From positions 181,304,856 to 181,368,855 of the forward strand of contig JAHLJT010009419.1 of assembly GCA_031308135.1 (NCBI GenBank): a DNA stretch of 64,000 nucleotides, in the 5' to 3' direction. The notes beneath the pieces were generated by a model. It was not told the origin of the DNA, did not search any database, and saw only the letters and a program-made list of their open reading frames with translations. The first letter of the stretch is position 1. Each line of letters begins with the position of its first letter. Made by a program: the position numbers and the translations under genes. This DNA comes from Acheta domesticus (lineage: Eukaryota; Arthropoda; Insecta; Orthoptera; Gryllidae). Positions 1 through 10,924 of this stretch are shown here, piece after piece.

Positions 1-268
1 TCTGCAAGCTGAGTGCACTTGAACGAATAGCATAAGCCTCGATTACATCAGTAACGCATGCAGCTTCAGTTGTTCATCCGAACTGTTTGGATAACATTTC
101 TTTTTCTTATTTTTCTTTGCTTTGCATCGCCCAGCGCATGCGTCGTCTTAAAAGCGACAGTAGCACGTCAAAAAGAAAGTGAAAACAAGAATGATCGCAC
201 AAATGAGACCGCTTCACCGGTTCGGAGTACATTTTTTTCTCGCGAACACGTCACTCGCGTTTATTTCT

Positions 269-545
269 CTCGATTAATTGGTTTCGTGTTTCCAGACGCG
301 ATAAATCCTATGGTCACTAGTTCCGTAAGTGCAGTGCATGTATTTATCACGGAGTGTGAAGATGTTCTTTCCCGCTGAATCGTGAAATTGAGGACGAGTT
401 TCTTTCCGGGTTTTCCCTATCTATATGTCTACCACCAACCGGCACCGCCCCAGCCACAGTACACATGTGTGGTAGTGAAGTGTGTGTTTAGCATGTGTGT
501 GTAAGTAAAGGATGAGGATATGACAAGGATCGCGTGCAGTAACGG
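269..545 (-). mobile_element. SINE family S1, 5'-truncated copy
   Basis: This segment matches the downstream half of the tRNA-headed SINE that is complete at 688-1252. Shared landmarks are the block around 300-340 (a version of GTCCCGTCAGTGTAGTGCAT), the ACCGCCCCAGCC block near 440, the TGTGTGGTAGTG block near 465 and the GATAGGACAAGG-like block near 520. The 3' end of the element is on the left, so it lies on the minus strand. The tRNA-like head is missing; similarity stops near 545. It is a non-coding, old copy. I found no convincing target duplication. Confidence 0.6.
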
Positions 546-687
546 AACGGCATGCATTTACCAGAGGGAATACCAGAGGGAATTCACGCCGGGATGGGCA
601 CCCGGGCGTTAGCCTCTATCCGCACCCCCCGCAGGCGTACACGTACACCCTTGGGCTGGTATCCGGATCCCTCCGGAAAGCAGTTCG

Positions 688-1252
688 ATTGATTGATTCA
701 TTCGTGTTTTCGGGCGCATCAACTACTTTGGTCATTAGTCCCGTCAGTGTAGTGCATGTTCTCCTCGGGAGGTGGCGATGAACATTTCCCCGCTGGATGC
801 CGAGAGCTGGCGTCGACCTATCGTCGACTAGCGGGGTTTCTCCTCAGCCAAGTATCTCCCACCAGCGGGGCACCGCCCCAGCCGGAACAAGCTGTGAGCT
901 CCCGACCGGTCTCCCGACATGTGTGGTAGTGTAGTGCATGTTAGTGTAAGTGTGTGTGTGTGCAAGAGGAGAGGATAGGACAAGGAAGAGGAAGGAAAGA
1001 TCGCGCGCGGTCTGTGGCCCGTTTGTTAGCATACTGCTCCGGCATTCGCCTGGTGTTGATCGGAGAAACCACGGAAATCTACCGATGAGGGCAGCCGGAC
1101 GCTAGAATTCTCCTCCTGACAGCGACTGAATTCGACCTAGCTGACAAGATAGTGTCGAAAATCCCGCCGCCGTCGGGACTCGAACCTACGACCTCCCGGT
1201 CAGAGGGACTGCAGTGACATCAGATTGATGCACTGAGCCATCTCTCCCGGTA
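688..1252 (-). mobile_element. Full-length tRNA-derived SINE (family S1)
   Basis: A 565-bp element flanked by a perfect 13-bp target duplication, GGAAAGCAGTTCG, at 675-687 and 1253-1265. Read on the minus strand it opens with a tRNA-like pol III promoter: A box TGGCTCAGTGC (1230-1240) and B box GGTTCGAGTCCC (1175-1186). A long unrelated body follows, then a tail of short AATC-type repeats at 688-703. The head-body-tail order, the simple-repeat tail and the target duplication are what a LINE-mobilised SINE shows. At least eight more copies lie in this window, on both strands. The reading is secure; the family name is unknown to me. Confidence 0.9.
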
Positions 1253-1265
1253 GGAAAGCAGTTCG

Positions 1266-2930
1266 CACTCCCAGCAACCTCTCCATTCAATACTTAGATA
1301 TTTGGGCGGCCCTGCCAGCTCAGAGCTCCTAGCTACCTAGGCTGGTGCCGGAGTCAAATCAATGCGCCACTCACGTGCGCCGAGACAAGTCCCTCCTCTA
1401 TGCCCAGAGAATCGGGCCACTGCCACGACGAAGCCAAGAGCCCAACAGACGACCACCCGAACTAAGGTTCGGGCGGCTTGGGGCCCCCTTTCCGTCTCCT
1501 CAATACCTACACCTTTAGTCTATTGAAGTATCGCCAGAACCCAGAACCTGGGCAATCTGATAGTGGCAAGAGTCCCGCCGGACTTTTACATGTGGATTCC
1601 AGAGAATTCGAAGAATTTCCTTCACCCTATCCTGCCCAAAGATCGACGCTCCAGGGGCCCAATTGGTGGGTTGCCGGGTTGAACTGACAACCAGGACGTT
1701 CTCGTCTACTCACTGCCTTCACCTTGAGGCTACCGGAGAGTGCCACCGTGAAACTGAGGGTCTGGGTGATCATCTGCACCTCTTCACCAGAGATCGTGCC
1801 CACCTACGTGGTAGTTTGTTACGATTCTGATCCGGCATTCACCTATACTATATACACCACACTATACAATCCAGCACTAATATATTTCACTGCAGTTGCA
1901 CCTAAAATTAGCCAATATCAAAAAACAATATAATAAGCCGGCAGAAAGAAGGCGCACCTCACGCCCAGAATAGATATAGGTTCTAATGATACGCCTACAC
2001 TGCGCAGTTCTCAGAAGAACATTTGGCGCGGAAGAATATCCACGTCGGCCGACGGGATCATCTCCTTGTCCTCTGACATAAGAATGCTTCGACTAAGTCG
2101 CAAATCTAAGCTCAGCGTTCACATAAGCGCCCACCGCTCAACCAAGTGCACAGATCCCACCGCTTTTTTTTATGTGCAAAGAAATTCATGCTTTCAGTCT
2201 AGACAAAAATAGAGATTCGTTACCATTTGACAACTAATGTGATTAGTAGAACTGCAAATGATTTAAACGTGTATTTGAAACCAAAACTAGAAAGAAAAAT
2301 ACATACATTTTAAAGGAAAAGAAAAAGTATTAAAGAATAAATATGTCTAAAAAGGCATTTACGTCACAATAGACCAAAAAAGGGCAAAATGAACATTAGT
2401 CAGAATGTTTAATTTTCCATAATTCATATACATATATAAATTTCCTTTAAATATTTTCATTAGAATAATACAGGCATTTTCCTAAACATCCAATGTCTAG
2501 TTATTGTGAAGTATAATTGCAAGGAAATTGATCTACGATATGTCGCCAACGCATCTCTTGCGATCGCCCAGCCAATGCAAGTAGCTCACCCTCGCGGACA
2601 AATTTCAGTACGTTAAAGGTGTTTTTGTTGTTATTTTGAGTTGAAATTATCGTCGAAGGAAGACATCTTCAGGTAAATTGCACTTTTAAAATGTTTAAAT
2701 TTCTAGTGTAATAGTTATATGTAATTGCTCCTGCGTGCAATCCTCATATCGTTTTCGGCTGTTTTAAGTTAGGAAATACATTTCTTAGCTGTCGACTGGT
2801 GATTTCTTGTTCCCCGGTTGACTATTGTTGATTCATATCTCCACTGAGGTTAGTATTATTTCCATTCCACTACATCACTACTAAAGATGTTATGAGTCGA
2901 CTGAATATAAAATCTACTCCAGGTTGCAAC
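1266..2930. other. Intergenic, no supported feature
   Basis: About 1.7 kb with no gene that I can support. The first 700 bp are of mixed composition and carry two short plus-strand open frames (1478-1687 and 1724-1933) with no family signature; they read like decayed repeat. From about 2160 the sequence is AT-rich and featureless. Confidence 0.5.
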
Positions 2931-2934
2931 CAGC

Positions 2935-4462
2935 TACCTAAGGAGCAGATCTAGGGACTGTCGGTGCCTCTACAATACTTTGCGCAAAATGAGCTGCTCC
3001 AAATAAAGCAATTTCTTGCACTTTGAATGACCTGGGAGTTTAGCCAAGTTCTTACACAACTTTTGCGGAACAAATCCCGGAGCTCCGATAATTATCGGGA
3101 CGACCTATGCTTTTACGCCCCACATTCGGCTGATCTCGATTTCCGAATTCTTGTATTTAAAACGTTTCTCTGCCTCCTTGGTTACAACATTCTGATCAGA
3201 GAGCACAGCGACATTTACAAGTAAACTCCATTTTTTCTCAGTTTGAATTTGTTGGTCGTACAATGTTGCGTAGTGTCCAACAGATGTCACCGGTTTTGGC
3301 GAGTGTTCGTACTACTTGCAGCATGTGTTTGGAACTTCGAAGGCGGTACAGATCTGGCAGTGGAGGTAACTACACACCCTGTCGTGTCTTTTCAAGTATT
3401 TGGTCTTTTCTAGAACTGGACAAACTGAGACGATATCATCTATGGTTACTACTTGTTCCTGGCAAATGCGGAATTCATTATCTTGGGAAATTTTGAGAAT
3501 CGCTTTATCCTAAAGTGTTTTCAACGTCTGATCTTGAGCAGCTATTAGAACTGCTTCTGATTCCGGCGTCATTATTCTCCTTTTAAGCCACATGAATAAT
3601 TGATCTTAATTGATCTGCACCTTGTCTATTCTTTTCAAATACTGTCCTTGGAGTGGTTTGTCTCTCCAAGATTTCTTTAACATTTTTTGTGTCTCACATT
3701 TCATGTTTATTAGCATCAGAAGTTCAGTGTCTATGTTATTCGGCGTGTCTTGTATATAGTTTTCTTTGCAATGCTTCTTGCCTCACTAACTATGCCTTTT
3801 TTTCCCATTCTTCGTTCAGATTTCATGACCTGCTTTATTAGTTGATGACTGACTTCATACTTTCCCAATCCAACTATTGCATTCTGCCAGGAGTCTTCAA
3901 TTTGTCTGAGGCGTCTTCCTCCTTCCTTACGTAACATATAAAGTCTATGTACATCAGCTCGAGGGTGGGCGACTTGATGCATTGTTAGCAGTTTTCTAGT
4001 TTTGCGATCCATGATTTGAATTTCTTGCTTAATCCAGTCCACTAGCCCGGAACTGTACTCGACGACAGGAACACCAAACTATCAATTTGCCTATTTTTAC
4101 ATTAGTTTTTGCACACTTGTCAAGTCCAAACGTCTTGCAGATGTCATTGCTAAAGTCATTCACGACAGACAGCATTTAGGGGAGAATCGCTTCATTCTTA
4201 GCAAACACTTTAAGATCATCCATGTAAAACAAATGTGACACTAGTCTTTCATCACCACGGAGCTTGTAATCAAAGTGAGATTGCGACAACTGTCTAGATA
4301 GTGGGATCCAACAAATGAAAAACAGCAGAGGGATGGTGAATCTCGTTGAAAAATGCCCCGGTTAATCTGAATACTTCTGGTTTCTACTGCTTCCTTTCCG
4401 CTGTATATTAGTAACCTAGTACTCCACGACTTCATTCTAGCTTTGGAAAACGCTGCGTGTTT
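2935..4462 (-). pseudogene. 5'-truncated non-LTR retrotransposon: RT C-terminus plus restriction-like endonuclease
   Basis: On the minus strand, separate frames line up as the second half of a single-ORF LINE. From high to low coordinates: an RT segment with INRGIFQRDS (about 4360), the catalytic YMDD followed by LKVFAKN (about 4200-4230), FGLDKCAK (about 4120), VEYSSGL (about 4050), DRKTRKLLTMH (about 3990), LYMLRKEGGRRL (about 3930), and finally a domain with QQIQTEKKWSLLVNVAVLSDQNV and VVPIIIGAPG (about 3080-3250). That last block matches the C-terminal restriction-like endonuclease region of R4/Dong-type LINEs as I remember them. Several frameshifts and stops break it, and everything upstream of the YMDD region except a short stretch is absent. 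It is a dead 5'-truncated copy. The R4-like clade call is tentative; a non-LTR RT is much safer. Confidence 0.75.
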
Positions 4463-4463
4463 C

Positions 4464-4607
4464 CCATTCTTCGTTCAGATTTAAAGACCTGCCTCATTCG
4501 TCAGTAATCTTGATGACTGATAACATACTTACCCATCCCGACTATTGCATTGTGCCAGGAGGCTTCGATTTGTCTGAGGCCTCGTCCCCCTTCCTTACGT
4601 GACGTTG
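4464..4607 (-). repeat. Second fragment of the same LINE, out of order
   Basis: This 144-bp segment repeats the region 3806-3936 of the adjacent LINE fossil (the part after LYMLRKEGG) in the same orientation, with moderate divergence. It sits on the 5' side of the RT segment, where it cannot belong in a collinear element. It is either a separate truncated copy or a rearranged duplicate. Its outer end runs directly into a GTT/ATT microsatellite. Confidence 0.65.
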
Positions 4608-4613
4608 TTGTTG

Positions 4614-4659
<46 letters not shown>

Positions 4660-4661
4660 TA
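4608..4661. repeat. (GTT)n(ATT)n microsatellite
   Basis: About four GTT units are followed by about thirteen ATT units, uninterrupted, directly at the edge of a LINE fragment. Confidence 0.95.
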
Positions 4662-5689
4662 ACTGTGATTTTTCAAAGGTCTTGTTTTATTCTCATAGCA
4701 TTCGTTCTCCCCACCATCGGTATTATTAAACTAATATAAGATTTTAATTTTAAATTACATAGTTTCAAGTTGTACGATTAGCATTGCTTCTTTGAAATTC
4801 AAATAAATGTAGAACGATATCACACAGATCAATATTATCTCTAAACTCATTGGAAAAATTCACTCTTAATTCTTGTAACATTACTAAAGCTATTGTGTAT
4901 AGTCGTTTTCCAACCACGCGAAGATGAACAAAATCTTAATAACTATCGAAATAAAACTCACTTTGGCTGTGTAAAGGTAAAATTTGACACCCCAAATATA
5001 TTACGAGAGGTCAGGACGCCGCCGGGTCAAATGGTCCGGTTGGCCTGTGGGCCGGAGGTGCAGCGGGGAGGGAACAAGGCATTGCGCCACAGCAGGGAGG
5101 GGCTCTTCCGACGACCGACTGCGGCGGCGAGTGGCCCTCCGCTCGGGAAACCCGATAGCGCTGCCTCTGCCTCCGTTTACGTCTGGAAGGACTATTGCGT
5201 GACTGGGCGGCTGTGGGCGGGGGTCATGCAGACCGTAGTGCAGGATGTATGGAGGCCGTGGTTGATAAGGCAGCTAGCTCACTACACACAAGCCTTTTGT
5301 TCGTGGTTCACACGAAAATTTGTTTTAAACATGTGGGATAATTCAATGTGATATTCATTTTTTATAATTGCAGGTCTTTTACCTCCAAAGAGAAAGAACG
5401 ATAGTGTTTGTGCTCAGGTACTACGAACACATAATCAATCATTGCAACTTATATGATTAGTCATTTTCTAACAATTAAAATTACATTGTTTTCCCCCTAA
5501 CGTTCCATTGCATTCAGAGCCTCAAAATCCTACCTCTTTTTTTTTTTCAAAATGCATACTTTCCTGCAAAAATCATGTGTGCAATGGCTTCTATCTTTAA
5601 GAAGAAATTCGTCAAGAAGTGTTTTTGAACAGTACCTCTTTAGGCCTCCGGCCTTTCTTGCTACAAATGTTGATTTACGATAAACAGAA
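4662..5689. other. Intergenic with a small GC-rich island
   Basis: AT-rich flanks enclose a CpG-containing island at about 5000-5270. A 152-codon plus-strand frame (4893-5351) crosses it but shows no family motif, and its composition follows the island rather than codon structure. I do not call it a gene. Later sequence to 5689 holds no recognisable feature. Confidence 0.4.
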
Positions 5690-5830
5690 GATACTTTTAG
5701 TACATTTATTTACTTGTTTGGTTAAAAAAAAACAGTAAAAACTGTATATGACGTATGGGAGAAGAGATTATGTGCGCACATTTTCTTGAGCCCCAGAATA
5801 AATAAATTAAAAAAAGCATCTTAACTAATA
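5690..5830 (+). repeat. Dispersed repeat family D, copy 1
   Basis: A segment built around AACAGTAAAAACTGTATATG, then GGGAGAAGAGATTAT and GCGCACATTTTCTTGAG. Clear relatives occur at 34743-34885 and 47025-47125 in the same orientation. All three follow a T- or A-rich stretch with ATTT-type repeats, so this may be the 3' end of a LINE. The element has not been identified. Confidence 0.6.
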
Positions 5831-7311
5831 TTTTTTACATTATCTCGTTTCTAAACGAATTTGAGTCTCATAGTAATACTATGACAAACTGAAAATATAA
5901 GAATTTCAATAAAATATACGGAAACCACCATTACGACAAGAAATACATACATTTTAGTTATCGCATTTTATGAAGCATAAATTCGTGTTCTCATGTAGGC
6001 ATACAAAATTTCGTGAACGTTGAGCAAGAGAAAATCACTTTTGAATGTTCTTTTCTACAAAATTAACAATATCAATGCCCATGAAACGATAATACAACGT
6101 TTTTACCGGTAATGGCGTCTCTTACTATAAGAGTTAGAAATTATAATTCTCAATATTCTAAAACTGCTAAAACCTATTTTCAAGTAGACAAAGGGCGTTT
6201 TATGTAATTCATTTAGTTTATTGACTGTAACATGTATACATGCGAATTGAAACTTGAGGCTCCCAAAGCTTAATTCCAAAATAGTGTACAACTCACTTTA
6301 TCAGCATTCTTTATTTTCTTTACAAAAATCGGGTAAGAAAAGTAAGAATGAGTAAGAAAAGACAATCTTAATCCTTGTTCCATTGGACAGCTAGCAGAAA
6401 CTAATCTAAAAATTACAGGCGCTCCCAAAGTTGTCAAGTTTGTTAAACAGTATTAGTTACTTTTTATACAAATTAATAAAAGGAATATACTCGATTATTT
6501 GATTTCGATCTCGTGGGTCATTTTTGCTAAATAAATATTTTCAGAAGCAACCCTATTCAAAGCGTAATATGGAAAAGTTTGCCTGCGAATTATTTAATTG
6601 CAGAGTGCTTAAACTCTGATAGCCCCGATTTATGTACGATTCAGTAGTTTGAATTGACGTGTTATTCGATGTGGTCATTGATGTCATATCGATGCAACTC
6701 TCAACGAAAATGGATTTATTATTCATTTTTGATACTTCGCCTTCACATTTGAACATTCTATAATGCAGCAAAATTAATGAAAATCAATCACAAACCCTAA
6801 GTTGTCGGTTTTGTCGGTCAATGAATTGCAAATACATTACGCTATTGTCGATACCCATTGAAGTGCTCAGAAAGCTCGGTGAGGTAATCATATGTCATTC
6901 AACGAAATCGGCATTAAGACGTCCAATGAAAACTGCGGAGACTATCTTTAACGAAAACGAACAGGAAAAACCAAAACGAAAAACGGAAATCGAAAATCGA
7001 AGAACTAAAAACGAAAAGATTTTCCTTATTTAATTTGTTTCATTTTCTTTCTCCAGTCATTAATGACGAAAGGTGCAATACAACTTTGAATTTAATTGAA
7101 CTTTGTAAATTGTCCTGACACAAATAATTTACACACAAAGAATAATATTTCAAGGAAGTGACCGTCTAGTACACAGAGAAGAGGAAGAACGGTAATAGGC
7201 CAAAAACTGCTTGAGAGCGATCACACATCGTAAATGATCAATGTTTAGAACTACAAATGAGTATCTGAAAACGTCAAAAGAAGTAGAGACACTTTGTAAC
7301 TACACTTCATA
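5831..7311. other. Intergenic AT-rich stretch
   Basis: AT-rich sequence with scattered short open frames on both strands, none with a recognisable domain or coding composition. I see no RNA gene or repeat family here. Confidence 0.5.
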
Positions 7312-7315
7312 TTAA

Positions 7316-7947
7316 CCCTCCGGCGGGCGCGACCCATCATTTCCCGCCAGCAGGCGCTCGGTACCGCATTTATCAACTTCGATTTTCGCGTCAATAGCTA
7401 TTACTTTTGTTATGGAATGTGAAGTAAATATTCTTTATTTATGTTTTTATACATTTTATTTCATAATAACTAACTAAATACCAAACGAAATAACAATACG
7501 AATAAGAGTCTGATCGATCACTCGCTACCTCCGTGTCTTGACATGTGTTACATGTCGGGGAATGAATACGGTGCAAACGTGCCTTCTAACGTTTCTTCGG
7601 AAACAACGCATTTAAATTTCAATTAGTAGTTAGTACTCCAAAATCTTTGTCACAAAGCTCAATAACAAAAACAGCAGTAAGAATTCTAATGGATAAAATA
7701 CGCAAATGTTATACTTACATGACAAAGCGCGTGCGGTACGGAATGCCGCAACCGTTGCAGAGTTCGAATTACTAATGAATAACGGTCGATCGGCAGTGTC
7801 TAAAATCGTGTTTTGAGTGTCATCCGGTTGAAAATATAATGAATGAAGAATAATTATGAGCTCAATAGTGCGACACCAATTATTTACATGAAATCAACAA
7901 AAATGTAAGAATGCGGCACGGAGTGCCGCTTCGCGCCCGCCGGAGGG
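7316..7947. mobile_element. piggyBac-type non-autonomous transposon (MITE)
   Basis: A 632-bp segment flanked on both sides by TTAA (7312-7315 and 7948-7951). Its ends are perfect inverted repeats starting CCCTCCGGCGGGCGCGA. The TTAA target duplication and CCC termini are hallmarks of the piggyBac superfamily. Subterminal motifs related to GGTACCGCATT and GCGGCACGGAGTGCCGC recur inside, as expected for transposase contacts. No transposase frame remains. Only the movement of the ends by a piggyBac-like enzyme can be inferred. Confidence 0.85.
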
Positions 7948-7992
7948 TTAAGAGGATGAATGCTTCCAAGTAGATGGTAGCATCTTCTACTG

Positions 7993-8164
7993 TACACGTA
8001 AGCTTCCGCGGCTCGAGTACATAACTTCTCGGCTGTCCGGGTGACGCCGCGTCGTTGGCTGAGAGGCCGACGTTTCGCCCTGAGGAAGCCGGCGACATGG
8101 TAGGCGGAACGTCGGCCTCTCAGCCAACGACGCGGCGTCACCCGGACAGCCGAGAAATTAAGAG
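7993..8164 (+). mobile_element. Fold-back retroelement-like insertion with 54-bp arms
   Basis: The segment is flanked by a perfect 9-bp direct repeat CTTCTACTG (7984-7992 and 8165-8173). After a head containing GCTTCCGCGGC it forms an inverted repeat: arm 8026-8079 pairs with arm 8103-8156 over 54 bp with a single mismatch, leaving a 23-nt loop. The head and the GGCTGTCCGGG motif recur in a 62-bp insertion at 62164-62225. The loop region reads CTGAGGA ... CGGAAC, reminiscent of the hammerhead core found in Penelope-like elements, but two core positions differ. Two long open frames across this palindrome are artefacts of its composition. Confidence 0.7.
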
Positions 8165-8477
8165 CTTCTACTGCCCGTATACCTTAGTCATATCTGTGCC
8201 TGACTTTGTACTCCAAATAGCACCTCTTGTTCACCACCGCAACGAATTGCGCCTCCTGGGTCGTCCTCGAGGCGGAGGAACCATAAAAAGGCGTTCAGCG
8301 TGTGTCGCGAGGCGGCAAAACTTTTTCCCTGCGCGGTCTGTAGGGCAGCAGGACGCGCGCTTGGCGGCAAAACGCGCGGCGGTTGCACGACAGCGCCGCC
8401 AAGCGAGACGCCCCACAGTGCGCAGGCGCGAGGAAAACGGGGTACTTATTAGATCATCAGATACTATTTGGCCTTTA

Positions 8478-8711
8478 TACTGCGGTTTTTCTAACTTTGC
8501 CCTCTTAAGGCCCGTCTTCACGATGGAATATGTCACGGTATTTCGTATCTTTCCCAGTCGTGCCGCTAGATATCGCATGTTCGCGACCGTATCAAGCGGT
8601 GCTTGCCATCATGTGACATCTGGCCGCACGAGCGAGAAAGACGCGAAATGGCGTGTGATATTCCATCGTGGCCGTAGAGGCTTGAGGGGCAGAGTTATAA
8701 AAATTGCACTA
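8478..8711. mobile_element. Palindromic MITE family A, copy 1
   Basis: 234 bp flanked by TA on both sides (8476-8477 and 8712-8713), with long inverted termini of the form TAGTGCGATTTTTCTAAC. The two halves are near reverse complements of one another, so the whole element could fold into one hairpin. Other copies are at 11006-11238, 25021-25254 and 56146-56378, with a fragment at 48549-48640. The size, the TA duplication and the absence of coding capacity fit a Tc1/mariner-type MITE. Confidence 0.88.
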
Positions 8712-8713
8712 TA

Positions 8714-9848
<1,135 letters not shown>

Positions 9849-10264
9849 CTCAGCTCTCTAGGACCATCTTGCCGATGATGACTTCATTAGAAACTAATTT
9901 GAGAATTTTTGACGTCTTTGTGTCCTTCCAGTAGGTCAATAAGAACACAAACATACATAAATAAACGAGTGACTTTAACCATTTAAAAAAATGTTGACAC
10001 TCAATTTGAAGTTATAAACAGCATATACTAGCGTATGCAAATGTACACTGGCACACCCAGAAGGGGGGGGGTTCATGGGGTTTCAGCCTTTTCCAAACCA
10101 ATGACACAAATTTATAAAATATTAATAAAAAAACCTTACCAATAACAATGTCAATGAATATACCAGTTATTTACGTTGTAACATTAACCATTAGTTAAAA
10201 AACAAAATACATTTTATATTCAACATAAATGAAAAATTATTTATTGGTATCAAGTTGGCTGGAG

Positions 10265-10452
10265 GGAGTGCTGTGCAGACTTACAAAGTTTAAAGAGTAC
10301 CTATTAAAGATAAATTATGTTTACGTCACTAGTCGCTTCTCCGAAAAAGATATCATTCGACATATTTATTAAGAATAACAAACTTTAACTAGAAACGCAT
10401 TATAAGGTTAGGTGACTTACGAGTATTTTAAACCACTTCTTCTTTTACTTTA
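10265..10452 (+). repeat. Direct repeat upstream of the Ly6 promoter (copy 1)
   Basis: 188 bp that recur with about 90% identity at 11650-11850 in the same orientation. The two copies bracket the CpG-island promoter, exon 1 and the first splice donor. Shared landmarks are GCAGACTTA, TTATGTTTACGTCACT, CGCTTCTCCGAAAAAGATAT, AGAATAACAAAC and TTACGAGTATTTTAAACCA. I found no third copy in this window, and the ends lack LTR-like TG/CA termini. Confidence 0.85.
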
Positions 10453-10579
10453 CCTGTAGCCCGCCCCCCCCCCACGCACTAGGTCTCTATATCTATTAAT
10501 TTCGCGAGCCAGCTACCTAATTATACAGGTAAATAGAGATATTGTGTCAGGCTACCACCATCTATACATTTTGTTAGTT

Positions 10580-10857
10580 TTCTGCCTGCGCCGCCGCTGC
10601 CTTTGAAACGTTTGTTTCCGTGCGGGCGGGCGGGCGCGGAGCGGCGTCTCACGGCGGAAGCCCGCGGAGCGAGTGCGTGCCGGAAACGAGGGCCAAGGAG
10701 GGAGGAGGGGCCGGGGAGCGAGGGGGGAGGGGAGGGGAGGGGAGGGGTCGCGGACGCGGACGCGGGCGCGGGCGCCTTCGGCCCGCTCAGTCGCTCCGCC
10801 GACGTCTCCGCGCTCGCCCGCAGCCCTCTGTCTCTCCGCTCCGCCCGCGCCGCCGCC
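10580..10857 (+). promoter_or_regulatory. CpG-island promoter and 5' UTR of the Ly6-family gene
   Basis: Composition switches abruptly from AT-rich to about 80% GC and dense CpG, ending in exon 1. An arthropod initiator, TCAGTC, lies at 10787-10792. Starting at its A would give a 69-nt 5' UTR. No TATA box sits at the expected place and the DPE position (about 10816) does not match. A G-run tract at 10695-10747 with several consecutive GGGG blocks just upstream could form a G-quadruplex. The start codon context GCCGCCATGG is strong. The TSS is inferred from sequence only. Confidence 0.6.
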
Positions 10858-10924
10858 ATGGACCCCGCGCGCTGCCTCGCGCCGCTGCTGCTCGCCCTCG
10901 CCTGCCTGCTCGTCGCGCAGCCCG
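10858..10924 (+). CDS. Ly6-family gene, coding exon 1 (signal peptide)
   Basis: The exon starts at the ATG in GCCGCCATGG and ends in phase 1 before the donor GTGAGT (10925-10930). It encodes 22 residues plus the first base of Gly23, including an uninterrupted hydrophobic LLLALACLLVA core. Every codon ends in G or C. Intron 1 that follows is 33,478 bp. A repeat unit begins about 15-20 bp beyond the donor and a MITE about 80 bp beyond it. Confidence 0.82.

Noticed and set aside
1170..1252. tRNA gene on the minus strand
   Set aside because: A and B boxes are present but the arms do not fold as a tRNA, and the segment is the head of a SINE with target duplications.
4893..5351. 152-codon plus-strand frame as a gene
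   Set aside because: No family signature, no promoter or splice context, and openness follows the GC-rich patch.
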